Shown piece after piece: positions 1 through 5,761 of a stretch of DNA of 5,761 bases. A model generated the notes under the pieces. The model was given only the letters and a program-made list of their open reading frames with translations, ran no database searches and had not been told where the DNA came from. Source of the DNA: Bacteroidia bacterium (GTDB lineage: Bacteria; Bacteroidota; Bacteroidia; Chitinophagales; Saprospiraceae). Each line of letters starts with the position of its first letter. The stretch's first letter is position 1. The stretch spans positions 1-5,761 of the forward strand of contig JAUILM010000408.1 in the NCBI GenBank assembly GCA_030432855.1, read 5' to 3'. The translations under genes were made by a program, and so were the position numbers.

Positions 1-1
1 T

Positions 2-139
2 CAAAGCCCGGAGAATGGATCTTACCACTGGTTCAATCCTAAGAGTGGCGAGTTCGTAGAAAAAGGAAACATTCAAAAACCGGTTGCCAATTATAAATCT
101 CCGCTTGATGGCCCATCCGTATTAATATTAAAAAAATAA
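2..139 (+). CDS. C-terminal end of a DUF4038/GH140-like glycoside hydrolase (apiosidase-like), 5' partial
   Basis: Only the last 45 codons are present, read in frame 2 and ending in TAA at 137-139; the frame is open to the left edge. The residues include HWFNPKSGEF followed by a turn-rich stretch and a final PSVLIL strand. This resembles the end of the putative collagen-binding domain (WF-D/N-P-R/K-T/S-G, then a hydrophobic VLVL strand) that closes many DUF4038 proteins, including GH140 apiosidases that remove D-apiose from rhamnogalacturonan II side chains. Such enzymes are normally exported. A free-apiose source next to an apparent apionate pathway makes biological sense, but the neighbours partly drove the call. 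The catalytic domain lies outside the window, so activity cannot be judged. Another beta-sandwich-tailed glycosidase is possible. Confidence 0.55.
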   Translation, partial: QSPENGSYHWFNPKSGEFVEKGNIQKPVANYKSPLDGPSVLILKK

Positions 140-320
140 ATTATTAATATTTTAAAACAAGAAACGAAACATGCAGTAGGTTTATTTTTAATGTTCTGTT
201 CGGTTATAAATCTCTTTACGCAAACCGAAAAACAAACGCTCGAATAATCAAGTAATTAAATTGTATGAAGGGCTTCGTGTTGCTGATTTCGGAACATCAG
301 GAGAAGCTTCTGGCAAATAG
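140..320 (+). pseudogene. Decayed N-terminus of a secreted protein, possibly RraA-like
   Basis: One frame is open from 140 to 244 (stop 245-247) and reads as a signal-peptide-like segment: a polar, basic start (KQETKH), a hydrophobic core (VGLFLMFCSVINLF), and a TQ|TE junction like the FAQ|T cleavage sites common in Bacteroidota. No ATG begins it; the only in-frame ATG, at 191, lies inside the hydrophobic core. Just past the stop, a shifted frame (243-317, stop 318-320) reads NNQVIKLYEGLRVADF and then loses character. From memory, 'LYEGLRVADV' followed by SDGMD is typical of RraA-like (former dimethylmenaquinone methyltransferase) proteins, some of which carry signal peptides. A lost start, one frameshift and further decay would explain the pattern. 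The signal-like segment is seen directly; the RraA link is a weak inference from about ten residues. Confidence 0.35.
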
Positions 321-509
321 GCAATTGATAGTTTATAGAGTCGTACTAATTAACAAACATTTATTGTGAAAATGGTAATAAGCAGTAAGCGGAAAAATGT
401 CAATATGGGTCATATTACTCTTGGCTTCTCATCCCACCACTATGCTGCCGATTGTCGAAGGAATTCCTGCGGGAGATCAGTATATTCAAAGGCTAATAGT
501 CCCTGCTAA
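140..509. other. Intergenic region, AT-rich, no intact gene
   Basis: This 370-base gap between the glycosidase tail and the oxidoreductase is AT-rich, especially at 121-200, and is the only gap in the window large enough for the main promoter of the downstream genes. I could not find a convincing promoter: no clear Bacteroidota-type TTG / TAnnTTTG pair at proper spacing, and no sigma-70 pair I would defend. No GC-rich hairpin with a T-run was seen after the glycosidase stop. The gap holds a probable gene relic (140-320) and a doubtful 38-codon ORF (397-513), listed separately. Confidence 0.7.
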
Positions 510-513
510 ATGA
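397..513 (+). CDS. Short ORF of unknown status, overlapping the next start codon
   Basis: This 38-codon ATG ORF starts with a hydrophobic run (IWVILLLA) followed by a polar tail and ends at TGA 511-513, so it overlaps the oxidoreductase ATG (510-512) in an ATGA arrangement. That geometry would allow translational coupling. I recognise no family, and no clear ribosome binding site precedes it beyond the A/G-rich GCGGAAAA at 389-396. An overlapping frame (372-509, ATG to TAA) is open as well, so an open frame of this length is weak evidence. It may equally be the tail of the decayed gene upstream or chance. Confidence 0.15.
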   Translation: MSIWVILLLASHPTTMLPIVEGIPAGDQYIQRLIVPAK

Positions 514-1535
514 AATGTATCAAACTGGCTATTGTGGGTTGTGGTTTTTGGGCCAAGTACCAGAGTTATGCCTGGAGGGAAATAGGAGAGCAGGTGGAGA
601 TCGTGGCCTTTTGTGACAAGGATATTACGAAAGCACATGAGTTGGCAGATCTCTTCCAGGTTAGGAATACCTACGATGACCTTACCTCGCTGCTGGCTAA
701 TGAGGAGGTAGACCTCGTGGATATCATCTCGGATGTAGACTCCCATGCTCCGTTGGTCAGGATTTGTGCCGATCATAAAGTGTCTGTGGTCTGTCAGAAA
801 CCCATGGGACCCTCCCTGGATGTAGCGGAAGACATGGTCCGGTATTGTCAAGAGCGTGGTGTGGCATTCTTTGTACATGAGAATTTTCGCTGGCAGCGAC
901 CTATCCGACAGGTGAAAGAGCTGCTCAATGAAAATCGTATCGGCGCTCCTTTCAAGGCCAGTATCCGATTTTGTAGTAGTTTTCCCGTGTTTGAAAATCA
1001 GCCTTCTCTGGCCGATCTGGAGCAGTTTATTATCACGGATGTGGGAGCGCACATCCTCGATGTTTCCCGGTTCCTGTTTGGAGAGGCATATTCATTGTAT
1101 TGCCAGACACACAGTATCAATCCTGTCATCAAAGGAGAAGATGTGGCCAATGTCTTCATCCGGCATAAATCAGGAGTGCATGCCTACTGCGAGATGTCCT
1201 ATGCTTCCAGGTTTGAGCAGGAGTACTTTCCGGAAACCATGATCTTAATTGAAGGGGCACTGGGTACCATATCACTGGAGCCTGGATATAGAATCGCCTG
1301 TACGACCAGGGAGGGTACGACTTCACTGGATGCAAGTCCACCGGTATATACCTGGTCGGATCCGGATTATGCTATAGTGCATAGCAGCATTGTCGGTTGC
1401 AATCAGAATATACTGGACGCAATGCTACACAAATCGAAAGCTGAAACGGTGGGAAGTGATAATTTGGAGACGGTACGATTAATTTTTGACGCATACCGGT
1501 CGGCTGAATCTAATCAAGTGATTTCGTATGAGTAA
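510..1535 (+). CDS. Gfo/Idh/MocA-family NAD(P)-dependent oxidoreductase, probable D-apiose dehydrogenase (ApsD-like)
   Basis: The 341-residue product has the normal length and order for this cytoplasmic family. A Rossmann nucleotide-binding motif GCGFWA is at residues 10-15, directly after the first beta strand. The position of the family's EKP lysine motif reads QKP (96-98). HENFRWQ is at 123-129, and the DVGAH segment (D177, H181) supplies the usual catalytic Asp/His pair. ATG 510 is the only sensible start: an in-frame TAA lies immediately before it (507-509) and the Rossmann strand begins within five residues. No clear Shine-Dalgarno is visible. The 3' end overlaps the next gene by 8 bases (ATGAGTAA). 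In known apionate clusters a member of this family oxidises D-apiose to D-apionolactone with NAD+. That substrate is inferred only from the neighbours; the family is very broad and other sugars or inositols are possible. Confidence 0.85.
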   Translation: MKCIKLAIVGCGFWAKYQSYAWREIGEQVEIVAFCDKDITKAHELADLFQVRNTYDDLTSLLANEEVDLVDIISDVDSHAPLVRICADHKVSVVCQKPMGPSLDVAEDMVRYCQERGVAFFVHENFRWQRPIRQVKELLNENRIGAPFKASIRFCSSFPVFENQPSLADLEQFIITDVGAHILDVSRFLFGEAYSLYCQTHSINPVIKGEDVANVFIRHKSGVHAYCEMSYASRFEQEYFPETMILIEGALGTISLEPGYRIACTTREGTTSLDASPPVYTWSDPDYAIVHSSIVGCNQNILDAMLHKSKAETVGSDNLETVRLIFDAYRSAESNQVISYE

Positions 1536-2343
1536 AATAGGACTGGGTACATACGCACTTGCCTGGTCTATTGGTGTGCCAGGCTTCATGCCCGAGAAGC
1601 CTATGTCCCTCATGGAGTTTCTGGACATGGCGCATGCTCTTGGTGCAGACTGCGTGCAGATTGGAGATAATCTTCCCCTACATGATTTGTCCGACGCGGA
1701 ATTGCAGGCTGCTTATAAACATGCCAGCGCATTAGGACTGGAGATTGAATTAGGTATCCGGGGACTGACTATAGAGCGGGTCGAACAATACCTGGGCCTC
1801 TGTGAGCTATTTAATGCCCAACTGCTGCGAGTGGTGATCGATGCTCCGGAATATGAGCCTGCGATTAAAGAGGTCATCCATTTGGTAGAACAGCTAATTC
1901 CTTCGCTTGAAAATGCCGGAGTGCAGTTGGGTATTGAAAATCATGATCGATTTTCAGCGAAGGAATTTCTACATATCATTCAAAGTGTAGATTCTCCCTG
2001 GGTGGGCATATGCATGGATTCGGTCAACTCGCTGGGATGTGGAGAAGGTTTTTTTGAGGTAGTGGATCAATTGCTTCCCCACACCATAAATCTGCATGTA
2101 AAAGATTATCAAATCAGACGGAAAGGGCACAATATGGGATTTGATGTGCTGGGGACCGTAGCGGGACAGGGGATGTTGCCCATTCCCTGGTTACTTGATC
2201 AGGTACAATCGCATGGCATATGTCGATCGGCCATTTTGGAACTCTGGCCCCCTCCGGAGGATACCATTCAGGAGACTGTTGAGAAAGAGCAGATGTGGGT
2301 AGAAGAAAGCATGAAGTATTTGAAATCACTGGTGAGTCAGTAG
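1528..2343 (+). CDS. Sugar phosphate isomerase/epimerase-type TIM barrel, possible 3-oxo-isoapionate decarboxylase (OiaC-like)
   Basis: This 271-residue protein is a xylose-isomerase-like TIM barrel (AP endonuclease family 2 fold), whose members bind a divalent metal. The four expected metal ligands appear on successive strands: E137 in GIENHD, D164 in CMDSVNSLG, H190 in NLHVKDY, and E238 in ILELWPPPE. All are intact, so a working metal enzyme is likely. The start at 1528 is embedded in the upstream stop (ATGAGTAA), a common translational-coupling layout, and the first strand (IGLGTYAL) follows at once. In the described apionate routes a protein of this fold, OiaC, decarboxylates 3-oxo-isoapionate to L-erythrulose. 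That fits here, but the adjacent kinase and RuBisCO-like genes would process the same compound after phosphorylation, so an isomerase or epimerase role is a real alternative. No signal peptide or membrane segment is seen. Confidence 0.8.
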   Translation: MSKIGLGTYALAWSIGVPGFMPEKPMSLMEFLDMAHALGADCVQIGDNLPLHDLSDAELQAAYKHASALGLEIELGIRGLTIERVEQYLGLCELFNAQLLRVVIDAPEYEPAIKEVIHLVEQLIPSLENAGVQLGIENHDRFSAKEFLHIIQSVDSPWVGICMDSVNSLGCGEGFFEVVDQLLPHTINLHVKDYQIRRKGHNMGFDVLGTVAGQGMLPIPWLLDQVQSHGICRSAILELWPPPEDTIQETVEKEQMWVEESMKYLKSLVSQ

Positions 2344-2360
2344 TAACAGAGAAATTGATC

Positions 2361-3620
2361 ATGAGAGAAGACAGCATAAAAGCCAGCTATTTAATCGAGA
2401 CTTCTTACGAGATAGAGGCCGCCGCCGAAATAATGGCAGGTGAGCAATCTTGCGGTACGTTTCTTCGTACACCGGGAGAAAGTGATGCACTACGTGCCAA
2501 TCATCTGGCTGCGATCGAGCACATCGAAGTACTGGAGTCCGTCACAGAACCACGTCTGCCAGGCGCCCGAAGTAAGGATGGGAATCCCATTCGCCGGGCG
2601 AAGGTCACCCTGACCTGGCCATATGCTAATATCGGTACCAATTTGTCGGCGCTAATTTCAACTATAGCGGGTAATCTATTCGAGCTTGCTCCCTTTTCAG
2701 GATTACGTTTGCTGGATTTTGAAGTACCGGAAATTTACAATGAGAAATATCCGGGACCCGCTTTTGGCGTGGAGGGTACCCGAAAGCTAGTGGATGTCCG
2801 CGATCGGCCTATCATTGGTACGATCATAAAGCCGAGTGTGGGATTATCTCCGGCCCAGTCTGCTGCACAGACCCGGAAGTTGATTCATGCAGGTCTTGAT
2901 TTTATCAAGGATGATGAGCTGCAGGCTGATGCTCCCCATGCTCCGTTTGAAGATCGGGTGCGCGAGACCATGGAAGTACTTAATAGGTACGCCGATGCGG
3001 TAGGGAGAAAGCCTATGTATGCTTTCAATGTGACGGGAGATGTGGATGATATGTTGCATCGACATGATTTCCTTGTGGAGCAGGGAGCTACCTGTGTAAT
3101 GGTCAATCTCAATTGGGCCGGCATTAGTGCTGTCCGTCATTTGGCCCGGCATACGGCCCTACCCATCCACGGTCATCGCTGCGGTTGGGGTATGTTTACC
3201 CGCGAACCCTCCCTGGGCATGGAGTTTACTGCGTATCAGAAGATCTGGCGGTTAGCGGGAGTAGATCACCTGCATACTAACGGGATCAGAAATAAATTTT
3301 GCGAAAGCGATGCTTCCGTGATTCAATCTATCAAAGCGTGTCAGGCCGATTTCATAGGTCAAAAAAGTCCCATGGCGGTCTTGTCTTCGGGTCAGTGGGC
3401 AGGGCAGACCACAGACACCTTTAATGCGATCGGTAACCTCGACTTAATGTACGTGGCGGGTGGGGGCATTGTTTCTCATCCCTCCGGCATGCAGGCCGGT
3501 GTGAAAAGCTTACAACAGGCCTGGGAAGCAGCCGCAGCAGGGATACCTTTACCTGATTTTGCCGCGACACATCCCGAATTGCGGGAGGCTTTGGAATTTT
3601 TTGGAAATCTGGTGAAATAG
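2361..3620 (+). CDS. RuBisCO-like protein, probable 3-oxo-isoapionate-4-phosphate decarboxylase or transcarboxylase/hydrolase (OiaX/OiaT-like)
   Basis: The product is 419 residues from ATG 2361, close to the usual size for RuBisCO-like proteins. The frame stays open to an ATG at 2295, but that start would lie inside the TIM-barrel gene and add 22 unrelated residues; 2361 has a purine-rich AGAGAAA upstream and begins just before the first strand. Many RuBisCO active-site positions are recognisable: GEQSCGTF near residue 28, N94 in GTNLSALI, K157 in TIIKPSVG, the metal and carbamate site K183-D184-D185-E186 in DFIKDDE, HR at 272-273, a loop-6-like lysine K312 in IRNKF, SSG at 342-344, and the phosphate-binding GGGI from 367. 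The second lysine of the KPK motif is serine (residue 159). With a DUF1537 kinase next door, the best match is the enzyme that decarboxylates or cleaves 3-oxo-isoapionate 4-phosphate. OiaX and OiaT cannot be separated by eye. Confidence 0.85.
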   Translation: MREDSIKASYLIETSYEIEAAAEIMAGEQSCGTFLRTPGESDALRANHLAAIEHIEVLESVTEPRLPGARSKDGNPIRRAKVTLTWPYANIGTNLSALISTIAGNLFELAPFSGLRLLDFEVPEIYNEKYPGPAFGVEGTRKLVDVRDRPIIGTIIKPSVGLSPAQSAAQTRKLIHAGLDFIKDDELQADAPHAPFEDRVRETMEVLNRYADAVGRKPMYAFNVTGDVDDMLHRHDFLVEQGATCVMVNLNWAGISAVRHLARHTALPIHGHRCGWGMFTREPSLGMEFTAYQKIWRLAGVDHLHTNGIRNKFCESDASVIQSIKACQADFIGQKSPMAVLSSGQWAGQTTDTFNAIGNLDLMYVAGGGIVSHPSGMQAGVKSLQQAWEAAAAGIPLPDFAATHPELREALEFFGNLVK

Positions 3621-4970
3621 ATGGCGAGAAGTAATTACATATTCAGTTTTTATGGTGACGACTTTACCGGCTCTACGGATGTGATGGAGACCCTGACATT
3701 AAATGGGTTGCCATGCATTCTCTTCCTCAAAACCCCATCTGCTGAGGACCTTCAAAGAGTAGAACTTAAAATGACCAGTGGCCATACAACACTTCGTGCT
3801 TTTGGTGTTGCAGGTATTGCCCGTAGTCTGGATCCGGTGGCGATGGAAGAGGAATTAGATCCCATTCTATCGGCACTCAGCGCGTTTAGGTCTGACTTTT
3901 TTCTGTATAAAATCTGCTCCACGCTGGACTCGTCACCTACCCGTGGCAATATAGGCACCGCTATCCAGGTAGCTGGCCGATACTTTGCACCTGGAGAAAT
4001 TCCTTGTGTCGTCGGTGCGCCCTTCTTAAATCGCTTTGTAGTGTTTGGTAATCTTTTCGCACGATTGGATAATATCACCTATCGGTTGGATCGTCATCCG
4101 GTCATGTCAGTGCATCCTGTCACGCCCATGCGGGAGAGTGATATACGCCTGCATCTACAGCAGCAGACGGATATCGAGATTAGAAATCTGGATCGATTTC
4201 AAATATATGAAGACATTGCTCAGATCTCCGGTGATGAAGGGACACACAAAGATGAATCCTACCTTACGGTGTATGATACACTGACGAATGAAGATTTGGA
4301 GCATATTGGCAAGCATTTCTATGAAAACTGGAATGGGAAACCACAGCTGATCGTGGGATCTTCGGGTATCAGTTATGGTTTGGCGAGATATATGTCTTCT
4401 GCAGGGCTCTTACCATCCTCTTCTGTGGATTATGTGGCAGAGAAAGCCGACCAGATTTTAGTAGTGGCAGGAAGCTGCTCCCCGGTGACGGCAAGACAGA
4501 TTCAATATAGCATGGACCAGGGCTTCGAGGGTCTGAGACTGAACATCACCCGACTGGTGCAAGATGACTCTTATATCCATGAGGTACTGGGTGCAGTTGC
4601 AGATTTGCTTGAAACAGGTAAGTCAGTCATTGTGTATTCTGCCCTGGGACCAGAGGATCCCAGCATTGCAAAAAATAAGAAAATCAGTGATCTCAATCGT
4701 AGGTTGGGAGCCGCGATGGGAGAGATTGTGGGAGGCACTATCCGACGTAAGTCAGAAATGAGATGTGTAGTGGTGGGAGGTGATACCTCGGGCTATGTAT
4801 CCCGTTATCTTGAAATTTATGCACTGGAAGTGTATACCCCGATTGCTCCCGGGGCTCCTCTTTGTTTGGCACATTCCAGCGATCCGATTTTTGACGGGAT
4901 GGAAATTGCCTTAAAAGGTGGGCAAAATGGATCCGATGATTATTTTCAAAAAATATTAAATGGCAAATAA
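3621..4970 (+). CDS. DUF1537 four-carbon-acid-sugar-type kinase, probable 3-oxo-isoapionate kinase (OiaK-like)
   Basis: The 449-residue protein carries the hallmarks of the DUF1537 kinases in order. An N-terminal substrate-binding domain has the acidic motif GDDFTGSTD (12-20) and the KICSTLDSSP stretch (97-106) followed by GNIG. GSSG is at 246-249 and AGSCSPVTARQI at 283-294. A C-terminal nucleotide-binding domain has GGDTSG (386-391) and the closing KGGQNG (432-437). All motifs look intact. The ATG directly follows the upstream TAG with zero spacing, so translation is probably coupled to the RuBisCO-like gene. Family members phosphorylate threonate, erythronate, ketotetronates and, in apionate clusters, 3-oxo-isoapionate at the 4-position with ATP. 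The RuBisCO-like neighbour favours the last substrate. Family assignment is strong; the exact substrate is an inference from context. Confidence 0.85.
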   Translation: MARSNYIFSFYGDDFTGSTDVMETLTLNGLPCILFLKTPSAEDLQRVELKMTSGHTTLRAFGVAGIARSLDPVAMEEELDPILSALSAFRSDFFLYKICSTLDSSPTRGNIGTAIQVAGRYFAPGEIPCVVGAPFLNRFVVFGNLFARLDNITYRLDRHPVMSVHPVTPMRESDIRLHLQQQTDIEIRNLDRFQIYEDIAQISGDEGTHKDESYLTVYDTLTNEDLEHIGKHFYENWNGKPQLIVGSSGISYGLARYMSSAGLLPSSSVDYVAEKADQILVVAGSCSPVTARQIQYSMDQGFEGLRLNITRLVQDDSYIHEVLGAVADLLETGKSVIVYSALGPEDPSIAKNKKISDLNRRLGAAMGEIVGGTIRRKSEMRCVVVGGDTSGYVSRYLEIYALEVYTPIAPGAPLCLAHSSDPIFDGMEIALKGGQNGSDDYFQKILNGK

Positions 4971-4980
4971 ATAAGATGTT

Positions 4981-5761
4981 ATGAATAAAGTAGTATTAGT
5001 GGGTGCGGGTGGTAAAATGGGATGTCGTCTCACCGATAATTTAAAAGATACTGAATACGATGTCTCGTATCTGGAGGTGGGTGAGGCTGGACTGGCCAGA
5101 ATGAAGGAGCGAGGTGTCTCAGCTTCGTCCCCGGAAGAGGTGGTGCCCGAAGCTGATTATGTAATTTTCGCCGTGCCGGATGTAGCTATTAAAAAAGTGA
5201 CGGCTGCTTTGGTTCCTATGATGAAGAAAGGAGCTATGGGCGTTTCGTTAGATCCTGCGGCACCCCTGGCGGATCATCTGTATCCGCGGGAAGACATTGT
5301 TTATTTTGCAAGTCATCCCTCACATCCCAGTGTGTTTAATTGGGAGCCGGAGGAAAAATCGCACTATGATTATTTTGGGGGAATTGCTGCCCGACAGACT
5401 ATCGTTTGTGCACTTATTCAGGGCCCGGAGGAAGCCTATTCGCTCGGTGAAGAACTTGCCAAGACGATTTACGGTCCCGTGACTGTGTCCCACCGTATCA
5501 CTATCGAACAAATGGGTATTTTAGAACCCGCACTTTCCGAAACCTTTGGAGCGGCCATTGTTTCCGTGCTTAAAGAAGGTGTAGATAGAGTGGTGGAGCT
5601 GGGAGTACCTAAACAAGCAGCCTATGATTTTTTTCTGGGTCATATAAATATTGAATTGGCCGTAGTATTTGGTCAGTTGCCCGGAGGCCAATTTTCCGAT
5701 GCTGCATTGAAAGCGATCGAAATTGGTAAACCGCTACTCTTTAAAGAGAATTGGAAAGAAG
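4981..5761 (+). CDS. PGDH_C-type NAD(P)-binding dehydrogenase, probable D-apionate oxidoisomerase (ApnO-like), 3' partial
   Basis: An ATG at 4981 opens a frame with no stop to the right edge, giving 260 residues; the end is missing. It begins with a Rossmann strand and glycine motif GAGGKMG (8-14). Next come AVPD after the fourth strand (64-67), SLDPAAPL (89-96), a His/Pro-rich SHPSHPS (111-117), and a helical second domain starting around LEPALSETFGAA (181-192). This layout matches small dehydrogenases with a phosphogluconate-dehydrogenase-like C-terminal domain. In apionate clusters such a protein (ApnO) oxidises D-apionate and migrates its skeleton to give 3-oxo-isoapionate, the substrate of the OiaK and OiaC enzymes. 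The gene follows the kinase after 10 bases (ATAAGATGTT) with no strong ribosome binding site. The fold call is firm and the substrate comes from context. Confidence 0.75.
   Translation, partial: MNKVVLVGAGGKMGCRLTDNLKDTEYDVSYLEVGEAGLARMKERGVSASSPEEVVPEADYVIFAVPDVAIKKVTAALVPMMKKGAMGVSLDPAAPLADHLYPREDIVYFASHPSHPSVFNWEPEEKSHYDYFGGIAARQTIVCALIQGPEEAYSLGEELAKTIYGPVTVSHRITIEQMGILEPALSETFGAAIVSVLKEGVDRVVELGVPKQAAYDFFLGHINIELAVVFGQLPGGQFSDAALKAIEIGKPLLFKENWKE

Larger units (their letters stand above)
510..5761 (+). other. Probable operon of five co-directional genes (apionate catabolism)
   Basis: Five plus-strand genes follow each other with gaps of -8, +17, 0 and +10 bases, and no internal terminator is visible. 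Such packing implies one transcript and likely translational coupling at the first and third junctions. The order is sugar dehydrogenase, TIM barrel, RuBisCO-like protein, kinase, oxidoisomerase-type dehydrogenase, which together cover most chemical steps from apiose to a tetrulose phosphate or phosphoglycerate. A lactonase, a tetrulose kinase and a transporter are not in the window. The operon may continue to the right, where the last gene is cut. Confidence 0.75.

Noticed and set aside
121..153. Repeated ATTAATATT (121-129 and 143-151), also near-palindromic, as a possible terminator or operator
   Set aside because: It is pure A/T in an A/T-rich stretch, overlaps the end of the glycosidase gene, and would form only a weak hairpin; chance is likely.
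486..1052. 188-codon open frame on the minus strand
   Set aside because: It lies entirely antisense to the clear Gfo/Idh gene, has no recognisable motif, and is compositionally a shadow of the coding frame.
2361..3620. True RuBisCO large subunit for CO2 fixation, or MtnW DK-MTP enolase
   Set aside because: The protein is shorter than form I RuBisCO, the KPK motif reads KPS, and the neighbours are acid-sugar enzymes rather than phosphoribulokinase, small subunit or methionine-salvage genes.
3621..4970. Kinase of D-threonate, L-threonate or D-erythronate catabolism
   Set aside because: Those pathways pair a DUF1537 kinase with PdxA2-like or aldolase genes. Here the partners are a RuBisCO-like protein and a PGDH_C-type dehydrogenase, which fits 3-oxo-isoapionate better. 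It is not excluded on sequence alone.
5297..5511. Short open frames on both strands inside the last gene
   Set aside because: They are shadows of the long frame starting at 4981, which has Rossmann and PGDH_C features and runs off the window edge.
1..5761. CRISPR array, tRNA/rRNA, insertion sequence or phage elements
   Set aside because: No regularly spaced repeats, tRNA-like cloverleaf, transposase motifs or terminal inverted repeats were seen on either strand.

Overview
The window looks like part of a bacterial catabolic gene cluster for the branched plant pentose D-apiose (a side-chain sugar of pectic rhamnogalacturonan II), using the oxidative D-apionate route. The host is probably a member of Bacteroidota or a similar environmental polysaccharide degrader. 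This rests on a GH140-like glycosidase tail, a decayed signal peptide of Bacteroidota style (hydrophobic run ending LFTQ), AT-rich gaps, and weak or absent Shine-Dalgarno sequences before tightly packed genes. The taxonomic guess is soft.

Layout: 2-139 is the 3' end of a gene whose C-terminal residues resemble the collagen-binding-like domain that ends DUF4038/GH140 apiosidase-type enzymes. 140-509 is AT-rich and has no intact gene. It holds what looks like a broken secreted-protein gene (about 140-320) and a doubtful 38-codon ORF. From 510 to the window end, five plus-strand genes run almost without gaps: a Gfo/Idh/MocA oxidoreductase (510-1535), a xylose-isomerase-like TIM barrel (1528-2343), a RuBisCO-like protein (2361-3620), a DUF1537 acid-sugar kinase (3621-4970), and a Rossmann dehydrogenase of the phosphogluconate-dehydrogenase-C type (4981 to beyond 5761, truncated by the window).

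The combination RuBisCO-like protein + DUF1537 kinase + PGDH_C-type dehydrogenase + Gfo/Idh dehydrogenase + TIM barrel is best explained by the described D-apionate pathways. Apiose would be released by the glycosidase and oxidised to apionolactone (ApsD-like). After lactone opening (no lactonase in this window), apionate would be oxidised and isomerised to 3-oxo-isoapionate (ApnO-like). This would then be phosphorylated (OiaK-like) and decarboxylated or cleaved by the RuBisCO-like protein (OiaX/OiaT-like). The TIM barrel resembles OiaC, which would decarboxylate unphosphorylated 3-oxo-isoapionate. If so, two alternative exits from the same intermediate sit side by side, or the TIM barrel does a different step. 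All functional names are inferred from family motifs and gene context, not from a database search.
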